64,000 nucleotides of DNA from SIG480 sp045546975. Its GTDB lineage: Bacteria > Bacillota > Clostridia > Oscillospirales > JAAYXM01. The stretch's first letter is position 1. Each line of letters starts with the position of its first letter. The notes beneath the pieces were generated by a model, which was not told the DNA's origin, ran no database searches, and saw nothing but the letters and a program-made list of their open reading frames with translations. Location of the stretch: assembly GCA_045546975.1 (NCBI GenBank), contig JAZQDV010000010.1:310001-374000 (forward strand), given 5' to 3'. Made by a program: the position numbers and the translations under genes. Positions 43,681-51,351 of this stretch are shown one piece after another.

Positions 43681-44562
43681 ATGAGTGAAATTAAAACAGG
43701 ACGAATTTTGAAGGGTATAGGCGGCTTTTATTACGTTGATACCGGTAACGGCACAGTAACCTGCCGTGCACGCGGAAAGCTCAGAAAACTCGGTGAGATT
43801 CCGTATGTGGGTGACAATGTAAATATAAGCGTTCAGCCAGACGGCAGCGGATATATTCTCGAGATAACGAAGCGGAAAAATGTTATGATAAGGCCGCCGA
43901 TTGCAAATATCGATATGATTGCGATTATCGCATCAAAGGCACCGCCTTGTACTGATACGTATTTTATTGACCGTATAGCGGCAATGGCACAGAAGAAAAA
44001 CATTGAGGTTTGCATAGTCATAAATAAGTCAGACGAAAACCCGGCAGATGAGCTTTTTGATATTTATAACAACACTTTAGCCAAAGTGTTTCGCCTTAGC
44101 GCAAAGAGTGGAGAAGGTGTTGCAGAGTTCAAGACACATCTTGCGGGAAAACTTACAGCACTTACGGGAAATTCCGGTGTTGGCAAGTCTACACTCATAA
44201 ATGCAATTTTGCCGTCCGCAGAACTTTTGACAGGTGACATAAATGAAAAAATAGGAAGAGGGCGGCATACGACCAGACAGGTTGAAATCCTCAAGGTTGC
44301 AGAAAATACATGGATTGCTGATACCCCTGGTTTTTCTGCTTTTGATATCGGTGTTGATGAGATAACACAGGAAAATCTCGCGGAACTTTTTCCTGAGTTT
44401 CTCGAGTTTCGCGCTCAATGTCAGTTTATCGGATGCTCTCACATAAAAGATTCCGGCTGTGCGATTATTGATGCGGTAAATAGCGGCAAGATAGAAAAAA
44501 GCAGATATGAAAGCTACAAGAAAATGTACGAGGACCTGGAGTCTGTTTCAAAATACAAATAA
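43681..44562 (+). CDS. rsgA: Small ribosomal subunit biogenesis GTPase RsgA
   Basis: Circularly permuted GTPase that matures the 30S subunit. Order: OB-fold N-terminus, G4 VINKSDE, G1 GNSGVGKSTLIN, G3 DTPGFSAF and a C-terminal zinc site CQFIGCSHIKDSGC. It has 293 residues and starts 3 bp after prkC. The rpe and thiN genes that usually follow are absent. Confidence 0.96.
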   Translation: MSEIKTGRILKGIGGFYYVDTGNGTVTCRARGKLRKLGEIPYVGDNVNISVQPDGSGYILEITKRKNVMIRPPIANIDMIAIIASKAPPCTDTYFIDRIAAMAQKKNIEVCIVINKSDENPADELFDIYNNTLAKVFRLSAKSGEGVAEFKTHLAGKLTALTGNSGVGKSTLINAILPSAELLTGDINEKIGRGRHTTRQVEILKVAENTWIADTPGFSAFDIGVDEITQENLAELFPEFLEFRAQCQFIGCSHIKDSGCAIIDAVNSGKIEKSRYESYKKMYEDLESVSKYK

Positions 44563-44580
44563 GCTATGGAGTTGTAACCT

Positions 44581-45129
44581 ATGAACCCAGGAAACAAAAG
44601 AAGAATAATAAAATATGCTTGGAGCCTTATTGTTGATCAGTTTCTTGCTGTATTTGCAGGGACAATTATCGTAAATATTGTACTCTTTTTTATACGCGGA
44701 GATTCGTCACTTCTGCGACTTTTGACAGGTGGCTTTGTTTTTGCGGCAATTTGCTATATTGATACTTGGGGGAAGGGTTCTGAGGACTATAACAACGCAC
44801 GGGCAGGTATAATCAAAAACAATGCCTTTAGCGGTTTTCTTTTTGGTTTTGTTGCAATAATCCCGTCTCTTCTCATTGCTCTTTTTGCTTTTCTTGCAGA
44901 AACGGGGATAGTGTCATTTTATCAGGTGCTCGGAGAAGATGTTTTCACAATGATAAACCGTTTTTGGCAACTGCCGTTATCACCACTGTTTGTCTTTGTT
45001 AACGAGTATCCAATACTTAATTTTGTGATACCGTTTTTTGTTCCGGTTATATCAGGTTTAGGCTATGCTCTTGGCTTTCGCGGAATTATGATAAAAAAGA
45101 TTCTTCTTTTTAAGAACGGCTCAAAATAA
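44581..45129 (+). CDS. Integral membrane protein, unknown function
   Basis: I do not recognise a family. The 182-residue protein is very hydrophobic, with about four membrane helices (near residues 20-40, 45-62, 85-110 and 145-165). Short basic ends (NPGNKRRIIK and KKILLFKNGSK) suggest both termini are inside (positive-inside rule). A charged loop GKGSEDYNNARAGIIKNN lies between helices 2 and 3. It begins 18 bp after rsgA, so it is co-transcribed with the prkC group. No ribosome site better than GGAG is seen. Confidence 0.75.
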   Translation: MNPGNKRRIIKYAWSLIVDQFLAVFAGTIIVNIVLFFIRGDSSLLRLLTGGFVFAAICYIDTWGKGSEDYNNARAGIIKNNAFSGFLFGFVAIIPSLLIALFAFLAETGIVSFYQVLGEDVFTMINRFWQLPLSPLFVFVNEYPILNFVIPFFVPVISGLGYALGFRGIMIKKILLFKNGSK

Positions 45130-45141
45130 ACATATAAAAAG

Positions 45142-45171
45142 AATCACCCCATAGAATATATAGGGGTGATT
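45142..45171 (+). promoter_or_regulatory. Hairpin sequestering the cwlD ribosome binding site
   Basis: AATCACCCC (45142-45150) pairs with GGGGTGATT (45163-45171). The 3' arm is the cwlD Shine-Dalgarno sequence. The following TTTGTTG also makes it resemble a weak terminator of the upstream operon. Either role would lower cwlD expression from read-through. Confidence 0.6.
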
Positions 45172-45174
45172 TTG

Positions 45175-45873
45175 TTGAAAAGTAAAAACTCTTTTGATGT
45201 TTTGGCCGTTTGTTTGTTTTCTGTCTTGTTGATTTTTAGCTTTATTTCTTCAAAGGAAGGTCCGGCAATAAGCACTTTTTCAGAGAATACAATAAAAACT
45301 ATTATTATTGACGCAGGCCACGGTGGAGAAGATGGAGGTGCAGTCTCCGAAAACGGGATATTGGAAAAAGAAGTAAATCTTAAGATTTCGCAGAAACTCG
45401 AACACATTCTGAATCTTTTTGGAGTAAATACCGAGATGATAAGGCGTGATGATTCCTCTCTCGGAGAAAATTCAAGTGAGCTTATACGAAACAGAAAGGT
45501 GAAAGATATACGACGTCGTGTCGAGATTATAAATAATACTCCGGACGCGCTTCTTATCAGCATACATCAGAATTCGTTCCCGCAAGAAAATTGCAAAGGT
45601 GCTCAGGTCTTTTATTCGGAAAGAAACGAAGAGAGTAAAGTTATCGCAGAATTTCTGCAGGAAGAGCTTAGAAATGTACTCAATAAGAATAATTTAAGAA
45701 AAGCAAAAACTGATTCTTCAATATACATACTCAATAATGTAAACTGTCCCGCAATACTCATCGAATGCGGTTTTTTAACAAATAAAGAAGAAGAAAAGCT
45801 TCTTGCTTCTGAAGGTTATCAGAAAAAAATAGCTGCATGTATGACGGGAGCAATAATAAAAAATTTATACTGA
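45175..45873 (+). CDS. cwlD: N-acetylmuramoyl-L-alanine amidase CwlD
   Basis: Zinc amidase (amidase_3) that removes peptide side chains so that muramic-delta-lactam can form in the spore cortex. It has a signal-anchor segment (DVLAVCLFSVLLIFSFIS), then IIIDAGHGGEDGG (metal His), EKEVNLKI (metal Glu), LLISIHQNSF (metal His) and VNCPAILIECGFLTN (catalytic Glu). It is about 232 residues from a TTG at 45175; a GTG at 45166 falls inside the ribosome site. The length fits sporulation CwlD. No sigma-E promoter was found. Confidence 0.93.
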   Translation: MKSKNSFDVLAVCLFSVLLIFSFISSKEGPAISTFSENTIKTIIIDAGHGGEDGGAVSENGILEKEVNLKISQKLEHILNLFGVNTEMIRRDDSSLGENSSELIRNRKVKDIRRRVEIINNTPDALLISIHQNSFPQENCKGAQVFYSERNEESKVIAEFLQEELRNVLNKNNLRKAKTDSSIYILNNVNCPAILIECGFLTNKEEEKLLASEGYQKKIAACMTGAIIKNLY

Positions 45874-45888
45874 AGTGAAGTGAGTGAA

Positions 45889-47244
45889 ATGAAACAAAAG
45901 ACAGTCTATGTATGCGCCGAATGTGGAAACGAAACAGCAAAGTGGAATGGAAAATGTCCTGCCTGCGGTGCGTGGAACACGCTCGAAGAGGTAACGGTAT
46001 CCTCAAAAGCATCAGGCAAAGAACGTGCTGTTAAGGAAAGACAGGGAGCGCTTTCCAGAATAACGGAAATAGACGTTACGGATGAACTTCGTTTTGATAC
46101 TGGGATGGAGGAGCTCAACCGTGTTCTTGGCGGCGGCGCAGTAAGCGGTTCGCTTGTCCTCGTCGGCGGTGAACCCGGAATAGGCAAGTCTACAATTCTT
46201 CTTCAGATATGTGCAAGTCTGTGCGCTAAATCAAAAGTGCTTTACATTTCGGGTGAGGAATCTCCGCGCCAGCTTAAGCTTCGCGCAGAACGACTTTCCG
46301 TGAATGACGAAAATCTCTATGTATATGCAGGCACTGATATGGATGATATTGTTTCGACAACAGAAAGGCTGTCTCCTGAGATAATGATTGTCGACTCGAT
46401 TCAGACTATATATAAGAGTGATTTGCCTTCAACACCGGGAAGTGTTTCCCAGGTAAGAGAGTGCACAATGACTCTTATGGAGCTTGCCAAGGGTAAAAAT
46501 ATAACCGTTTTTGTTGTAGGTCACGTCAATAAGGATGGTTATATTGCAGGCCCTAAGGTACTTGAACATATGGTTGACTGCGTACTTTACTTTGAGGGCG
46601 ATAAGAATATTTCATACAGGATTCTGCGCGCAGCAAAGAACAGATTTGGTTCAACAAACGAAATCGGCGTTTTTGAAATGTGCGACAAGGGATTAAAGGA
46701 AGTCAAAAATCCGTCTGCCGCGCTTCTTGACGGACGCCCGACGGAAGTACCAGGAACGTGTGTTGCATGTGTTATGGAGGGAACGAGGCCTATCCTTGCC
46801 GAAATTCAGGCACTTGTAACCTGTACAGCATACGGTACAGCACGCCGTATGAGCTCGGGTCTTGACTATAACCGCTCGGCACTTCTTTTGGCTGTTCTTG
46901 AGAAGAGGGCGGGATTCAAAATTGGGAACTACGATGCTTACATAAATGTTATCGGAGGACTTAAAATTGACGAAACCTCGTCAGATTTACCTACGCTCCT
47001 TGCCGTAGCTTCAGCGTGCAGGGACAGAGCTTTGCCATCTGACCTTGCAGCTTTTGGCGAAATAGGTCTTACGGGTGAAATTCGTTCGGTTTCTTCACCG
47101 CAGCAGAGACTTAACGAAATTAAGCGTCTCGGTTTCAAAAAATGTATCATGCCAAAACAAAATGCAAAGGATGTTGAGGTGCCTGAGGGTCTTGATGTTC
47201 TGTTTGCAAAAAATCTCAAAGAGGCAATCAGCGTATTTTTATAA
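45889..47244 (+). CDS. radA: DNA repair protein RadA/Sms
   Basis: RecA-like ATPase acting in recombination and branch migration. N-terminal zinc finger has two CxxC pairs (CAEC and CPAC), then Walker A GGEPGIGKST, the RadA signature KNRFGS and a C-terminal Lon-protease-like domain (RSVSSPQQRLNEIKRLGF). The start is ATG 45889 or GTG 45880; I favour the ATG for its closer match to relatives' N-termini. It is about 451 residues and is followed by a hairpin and a new promoter. Confidence 0.96.
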   Translation: MKQKTVYVCAECGNETAKWNGKCPACGAWNTLEEVTVSSKASGKERAVKERQGALSRITEIDVTDELRFDTGMEELNRVLGGGAVSGSLVLVGGEPGIGKSTILLQICASLCAKSKVLYISGEESPRQLKLRAERLSVNDENLYVYAGTDMDDIVSTTERLSPEIMIVDSIQTIYKSDLPSTPGSVSQVRECTMTLMELAKGKNITVFVVGHVNKDGYIAGPKVLEHMVDCVLYFEGDKNISYRILRAAKNRFGSTNEIGVFEMCDKGLKEVKNPSAALLDGRPTEVPGTCVACVMEGTRPILAEIQALVTCTAYGTARRMSSGLDYNRSALLLAVLEKRAGFKIGNYDAYINVIGGLKIDETSSDLPTLLAVASACRDRALPSDLAAFGEIGLTGEIRSVSSPQQRLNEIKRLGFKKCIMPKQNAKDVEVPEGLDVLFAKNLKEAISVFL

Positions 47245-47274
47245 GTTTTAAGGTAACAATTTCATTAAAATTAC

Positions 47275-47311
47275 AATATCCCGATTGACTTTACTGCTCA
47301 ATCGGGATATT
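47275..47311. repeat. 14-bp inverted repeat overlapping the nusB promoter
   Basis: The arms 47275-47288 and 47298-47311 (AATATCCCGATTGA) are perfectly complementary, with a 9-base centre. The repeat covers the start of the -35 and most of the -10 of the promoter at 47285-47313. As RNA it would be a terminator-like hairpin for radA but lacks a U tract. Confidence 0.75.
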
Positions 47312-47313
47312 AT
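47285..47313 (+). promoter_or_regulatory. Sigma-A promoter of the nusB-OLE operon
   Basis: TTGACT at 47285-47290, 17 bases, TATTAT at 47308-47313 (five of six at each box). It is the nearest good promoter upstream of the genes from nusB through recN, including the OLE RNA gene. Confidence 0.72.
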
Positions 47314-47361
47314 ATATGTAGAGTGGATTTTTATACACATATTTATTTTGGAGGACATTTT

Positions 47362-47799
47362 ATGAGCAGAAAAGCTGCAAGAGAAGTAGCGGTACATATC
47401 GTTTATGACTATGGTTTTGGGAACGAAATAGGTACCGAGTCATTGGAGAGATTTTTGAGTGACGAATTTGCAGATAGCATCTCTGCGGATACTGATATAT
47501 ATTCACAGGTTGGCAAGGAACAGCACGCTTATATAACGGGTATTGTCAACGGTATTTCCGAGAAACGCGACGAGATTGACGACCTTATTAAAAAGTATTC
47601 TGTCGGTTGGAATTTGAACAGAATTTCCCGCATCGCGATGGCGATTATGAGGGTCGCGGTTTATGAAACTAAATGCGTAGAGGATGTTTCTGAAAAAATT
47701 GCAATCAATGAAGCTATTGAGATTGCAAAAAAATACGATACAACCGAGACGGCTTCGTTTATTAATGGAATTCTCGGAAGTATCGCAAGAGAAGGATAG
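47362..47799 (+). CDS. nusB: Transcription antitermination factor NusB
   Basis: RNA-binding protein that with NusE promotes rRNA antitermination. All-helical 145-residue protein starting MSRKAAREVAVHIVYDYGF, with the C-terminal family motif NEAIEIAKKYDTTETASFINGILG. GGAGGACATTTT stands before the ATG at 47362. It is the first gene of the operon that includes the OLE RNA, with xseA 8 bp behind. Confidence 0.95.
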   Translation: MSRKAAREVAVHIVYDYGFGNEIGTESLERFLSDEFADSISADTDIYSQVGKEQHAYITGIVNGISEKRDEIDDLIKKYSVGWNLNRISRIAMAIMRVAVYETKCVEDVSEKIAINEAIEIAKKYDTTETASFINGILGSIAREG

Positions 47800-47807
47800 G
47801 AAAGCTT

Positions 47808-48995
47808 ATGGCTCACATTTGCACGATAAGCGAACTGAATGAGCATATCAAATCAATGTTTGACGCAAACCCCAATCTTAACGGAGTTTATGTCAAGGGT
47901 GAGATTTCAAACTATAAGTTTCACTCATCAGGTCATCATTACATGACGCTTAAGGACGAGTCTTCGGTTATTCGCGCTGTTATGTTCAAGTATGATGCAG
48001 CAAAGCTTCAATTTCGACCTGAAAGTGGAATGAAAGTTATTGTAAAGGGAAGAGTCAGCGTTTTTCCGCGAGACGGTCAGTATCAGCTATACATTACTGA
48101 TATGATTCCCGATGGCGTTGGAGCTCTTTACGTTGCATTTGAACAGCTCAAGAAAAAACTCATGGCGGAAGGATTGTTTGATGAAGCTAAAAAGAAACGC
48201 CTTCCGACATATCCGAAAAAGATTGCGTTAGTTACATCGCCGACGGGTGCGGCTGTCCGTGATATGTTGCGGATATTGAAGGCGAGGTTTCCTGTCTCGG
48301 ATGTGGTTGTTTGTCCTGTTCTTGTTCAGGGACCTGATGCACCGCAGGATATAGCAGATATGATCTCCTATATAAATCTTCATTCGCTTGCGGATCTCAT
48401 AATTACAGGTCGTGGTGGCGGCTCCATCGAAGATTTGTGGGGGTTTAACGACGAACGTGTAGCGCGTGCTATATACGCCTCAGAAATACCTGTTATTTCC
48501 GCGGTAGGACACGAACCTGATGTCACGATTTCTGACTTTGTTGCGGACATTAGGGCAGCAACACCGTCAAATGCGGCGGAGATAGCTGTTCCGGATATAA
48601 TCTCCATAAAACGAGGACTGAAAGACACAGAACTTCGAATATATTCCGCTCTTACATCGAAACTTTCTTTCTACAAGGAAATGCTCAAAAACGTCTCACA
48701 GAAAAAAGTAATGATGAGTCCTGAAAACTATTTTCAGGAAAGAAGAATGAATCTCGTTTTTCTCTCGGAAAAGCTTTCAAACAACGCAGAACGGATAGTT
48801 TCAAAATCGAGAGAAAGGTTTGCAAAATACGTATCATCCCTTGATGCGATGAGTCCTCTCAAGGTTTTATCGCGTGGATATGCAATTGCGACAAACGAAA
48901 GCGGTAAAATAATCAAGAAGATAACAGACGTTTCCTCGGGTGAAAAACTTGGGATTCGTTTGGAGGACGGAAGCATCGACTGTACCGTTAATTAA
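47808..48995 (+). CDS. xseA: Exodeoxyribonuclease VII large subunit
   Basis: Catalytic subunit of a single-strand-specific exonuclease for DNA repair. The N-terminal OB-fold (GVYVKGEISNYKFHSSGHHYMTLKD) is followed by the core with IALVTSPTGAAVRDML, the glycine-rich IITGRGGGSIEDLWGFNDE and ISAVGHEPDVTI. At 395 residues it is of usual length. It pairs with xseB 12 bp downstream. The folD gene that often precedes it is missing here. Confidence 0.97.
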   Translation: MAHICTISELNEHIKSMFDANPNLNGVYVKGEISNYKFHSSGHHYMTLKDESSVIRAVMFKYDAAKLQFRPESGMKVIVKGRVSVFPRDGQYQLYITDMIPDGVGALYVAFEQLKKKLMAEGLFDEAKKKRLPTYPKKIALVTSPTGAAVRDMLRILKARFPVSDVVVCPVLVQGPDAPQDIADMISYINLHSLADLIITGRGGGSIEDLWGFNDERVARAIYASEIPVISAVGHEPDVTISDFVADIRAATPSNAAEIAVPDIISIKRGLKDTELRIYSALTSKLSFYKEMLKNVSQKKVMMSPENYFQERRMNLVFLSEKLSNNAERIVSKSRERFAKYVSSLDAMSPLKVLSRGYAIATNESGKIIKKITDVSSGEKLGIRLEDGSIDCTVN

Positions 48996-49007
48996 AGGAG
49001 TTTAACT

Positions 49008-49238
49008 ATGGCTGAGAAAATGAATTTTGAAAAATCAATAAGCAGGCTCGAGGAGGTCGTCAAGCTTTTAGAACGTGGAGACGCTCCGCTTGATGATGCC
49101 CTGGCTCTTTTTGAAGAGGGGACAACTCTCGTCAAAACCTGCTCTAAGATGCTTGATGAGGCAGAACAGAAGGTAACGCTTCTTTCAAAGGGTGAAAAAC
49201 CGAAAGAAGTTCTATTTGATGCGGAGGAGGAAAAATGA
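49008..49238 (+). CDS. xseB: Exodeoxyribonuclease VII small subunit
   Basis: Small helical-hairpin subunit that packs along XseA. It is 76 residues, with the signature FEKSISRLEEVVKLLERGDAPLDDALALFEEG and LVKTCSKML. AAGGAG precedes the ATG. It overlaps ispA by 4 bp (ATGA), so translation is coupled. Confidence 0.97.
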   Translation: MAEKMNFEKSISRLEEVVKLLERGDAPLDDALALFEEGTTLVKTCSKMLDEAEQKVTLLSKGEKPKEVLFDAEEEK

Positions 49239-50113
49239 CACACGCAGAGTATTTTTCTAATTATCAGAAAGAAGTAGATACAGCTCTTCTCAATGCGATT
49301 CCGGAATCAAACTGTCTCTACGGGAAAATTTTTGAAGCTATGCGCTATAGTTTGAATGCAGGAGGAAAGAGGATTCGTCCGATTCTTTTGCTTGAATTTG
49401 CAAAACTTTTCGGGGTTGGTATGGAAGATGCAATGCCTTTTGCTGTAGCTCTTGAAATGATACACACATATTCGCTTATTCATGACGATCTTCCGTGTAT
49501 GGATGACGATGATTTAAGACGCGGCCGCCCGACAAACCACAAAATGTTCGGGGAGGCAACTGCAGTTCTTGCGGGTGATGCGCTCTTGAATTATGCTTTT
49601 GAGCATATTCTCAAGAAGTCAAAACTCAGTGCAGAAACTACATTATCCGCGCTCCGTTACCTTTCTGTTTCTTCGGGCGCGGACGGTATGATAGGTGGAC
49701 AGATAATCGATATGGAAGGGGAGAAACGCACCTTGAATATCGATGAAATAAAAGTCCTTCAAAGCCTCAAAACCGGCGCGCTTATTCGTGCGGCAACGGT
49801 TATTGGCTGTATTCTCGGCGGCGCAGATAAAAGCAGCGTTGATGCCGCGACTCTTTACGCTGAGAAGCTCGGTCTTGCTTTCCAGATCAAAGATGACATA
49901 CTCAATGTAGAAGGCAGCGCTGAGATAATGGGTAAGGACGTGGGAAATGACGAAAAGAGTGGTAAATCCACCTTTGTAAAGCTTCTCGGACTCCCCAAAT
50001 GCAAGGAAATGGTAGAATCTCTTACAGAAGAGGCGATTTTGGCAGTTAAAACGCTTCCTTCTGCTGATTTTATCGTGTGGCTTGCAAACGAGCTCGTAAC
50101 TCGTGAAAAATAG
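49235..50113 (+). CDS. ispA: Polyprenyl (farnesyl) diphosphate synthase
   Basis: Trans-isoprenyl diphosphate synthase condensing IPP with allylic diphosphates, normally to farnesyl diphosphate. The first Asp-rich motif DDLPCMDDDDLRRGRPTNH and second DDILNVEG with KDVGNDEKSGKSTFV fit short-chain synthases. Two small residues ahead of the first motif (TYSL) are typical of FPP formers, but chain length is inferred. It has 292 residues and sits in the operon with dxs, which supplies the DXP pathway. The OLE RNA begins 8 bp after its stop. Confidence 0.95.
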   Translation: MTHAEYFSNYQKEVDTALLNAIPESNCLYGKIFEAMRYSLNAGGKRIRPILLLEFAKLFGVGMEDAMPFAVALEMIHTYSLIHDDLPCMDDDDLRRGRPTNHKMFGEATAVLAGDALLNYAFEHILKKSKLSAETTLSALRYLSVSSGADGMIGGQIIDMEGEKRTLNIDEIKVLQSLKTGALIRAATVIGCILGGADKSSVDAATLYAEKLGLAFQIKDDILNVEGSAEIMGKDVGNDEKSGKSTFVKLLGLPKCKEMVESLTEEAILAVKTLPSADFIVWLANELVTREK

Positions 50114-50120
50114 TTAGTAT

Positions 50121-50735
50121 ATATTATGGGTGCAGTATCCTAGTCAGATCTGTTAATTCCCAGGACGGGCCTAAAAATCCGTAGAAGGGCATATCGATGA
50201 AGTCCCTTGTGCTTGCTTCTCTCGCCCAGATTGGGGTGAGTGCTGGGGGTTAAGGCTTTAGGGCGGAATACAATGGCATGTATTCTTAACCCTATTGCCG
50301 TGGAGACCCGATTATGTGCATACGCCTATACACTCTCGAAGATGATGGAATGTGTACGTACCGGGGTTAAACCTGTATTGCGGTGCTTGGCATAAGCCTT
50401 GTGCTGTGTGCAGAGTAGCCTGCCTTGAGTGGTTTGCGGCGAATGGAAGAAATTAAGGCTTATGAGTTTTGGCCAAAACAAGTTTGCCGATCGCTTCCTG
50501 AAACCCCTGCTGCAAAAGAGGCTAAGAATTAACGTGACTGTTATGGAAATCATCTAGGCTGTCGTGCAGTTGAAGATTTGCAGTGCGGACTAAGTGGTGA
50601 TCCGGTGCCGCTCCGGGCAACAGAGCGGTGCGAGATTCAAAGGGAAACCGCCCTTATTGGCGACAAGGGGTATTTCGTATGGAAAACAAACCGGACCTAA
50701 GCCGTAAGATTACCTTCAACTGCTACCCATATTAT
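50121..50735 (+). ncRNA. ole: OLE (ornate, large, extremophilic) RNA
   Basis: About 615 bases with no plausible coding frame between ispA and the membrane-protein gene. It sits exactly where OLE RNA lies in Firmicutes (after xseA-xseB-ispA, before oapA and dxs) and has the known size of about 600 nt. Its two ends pair: 50121-50136 (ATATTATGGGTGCAGT) with 50719-50735, fifteen base pairs with one U-U mismatch and one bulged U, closing the whole RNA as one domain. In Halalkalibacterium OLE forms a membrane ribonucleoprotein with OapA that matters for ethanol, cold and Mg2+ tolerance (family knowledge). Exact ends were inferred from the terminal stem. A covariance-model match has not been run. 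Confidence 0.9.
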
Positions 50736-50754
50736 TTTGGAGGTTGTATACCGA

Positions 50755-51330
50755 ATGGATAACTCGGAGACAAGAAAAGAAACACGAAAAGAAAAAGCAA
50801 GAAATACCAAGACATCTACCGTATCGTGGTCACTAAAGATACTTTTTGCAAGCTTTGTTCTTTCTGTATTTTTCAATGCCATGTCAGAAACAGCGCTTCC
50901 CAAGGTTAATGTTCCGACTGCTTTTTTGATACTTTTCCTTTTTATCCTTCTCGGTATTGTTTTTGATATATTTGGTGTAGCCACGACAACTGCAACGGAA
51001 AAGACTTTCCACGCAATGGCGGCAAAGCGTGTTCCTGCGGCAAAACAAGCTCTCTGGCTTGTGAAAAATGCAGAAAAGGTATCGAGCTTCTGTAATGATG
51101 TAGTTGGTGATATTTGCGGAATTATGAGTGGATCCACAGCAACGATTATTATTGCGACTTTGCCACTTGAAAAGACCGCAGATTTTGTTATATCTCTTGC
51201 TATAGGCGGACTTGTTGCAGGTATTACGGTAGGAGGCAAGGCTTTCGGCAAGGGCTTTGCAATGTCGCATAATAACAAAATTGTGTTTTTTATGGCACGT
51301 GTTATAAGATTTTTTTCTAAAGAAAGATAA
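50755..51330 (+). CDS. oapA: OLE-associated membrane protein OapA
   Basis: 191-residue integral membrane protein encoded directly after the OLE RNA, where the RNA's partner OapA is always found. A very basic N-terminus (TRKETRKEKARNTKT, residues 6-20) precedes membrane segments near 27-45, 55-76, 130-150 and 148-165 (the last two less certain). A DxxxD motif is at 115-119 (NDVVGDICG); I recall such a motif as conserved and functionally important in OapA. The ATG at 50755 follows GGAGG (50739-50743) at a rather long 11-base gap, and that site starts 4 bases after the RNA's terminal stem. dxs starts 21 bp later. Confidence 0.88.
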   Translation: MDNSETRKETRKEKARNTKTSTVSWSLKILFASFVLSVFFNAMSETALPKVNVPTAFLILFLFILLGIVFDIFGVATTTATEKTFHAMAAKRVPAAKQALWLVKNAEKVSSFCNDVVGDICGIMSGSTATIIIATLPLEKTADFVISLAIGGLVAGITVGGKAFGKGFAMSHNNKIVFFMARVIRFFSKER

Positions 51331-51351
51331 ATTCTTTGTGAGGGTAATGAA

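Noticed and set aside
50326..50553. Short minus-strand open frame within the noncoding region
   Set aside because: No ribosome site and no family resemblance; position, size and terminal pairing point to a structured plus-strand RNA instead.
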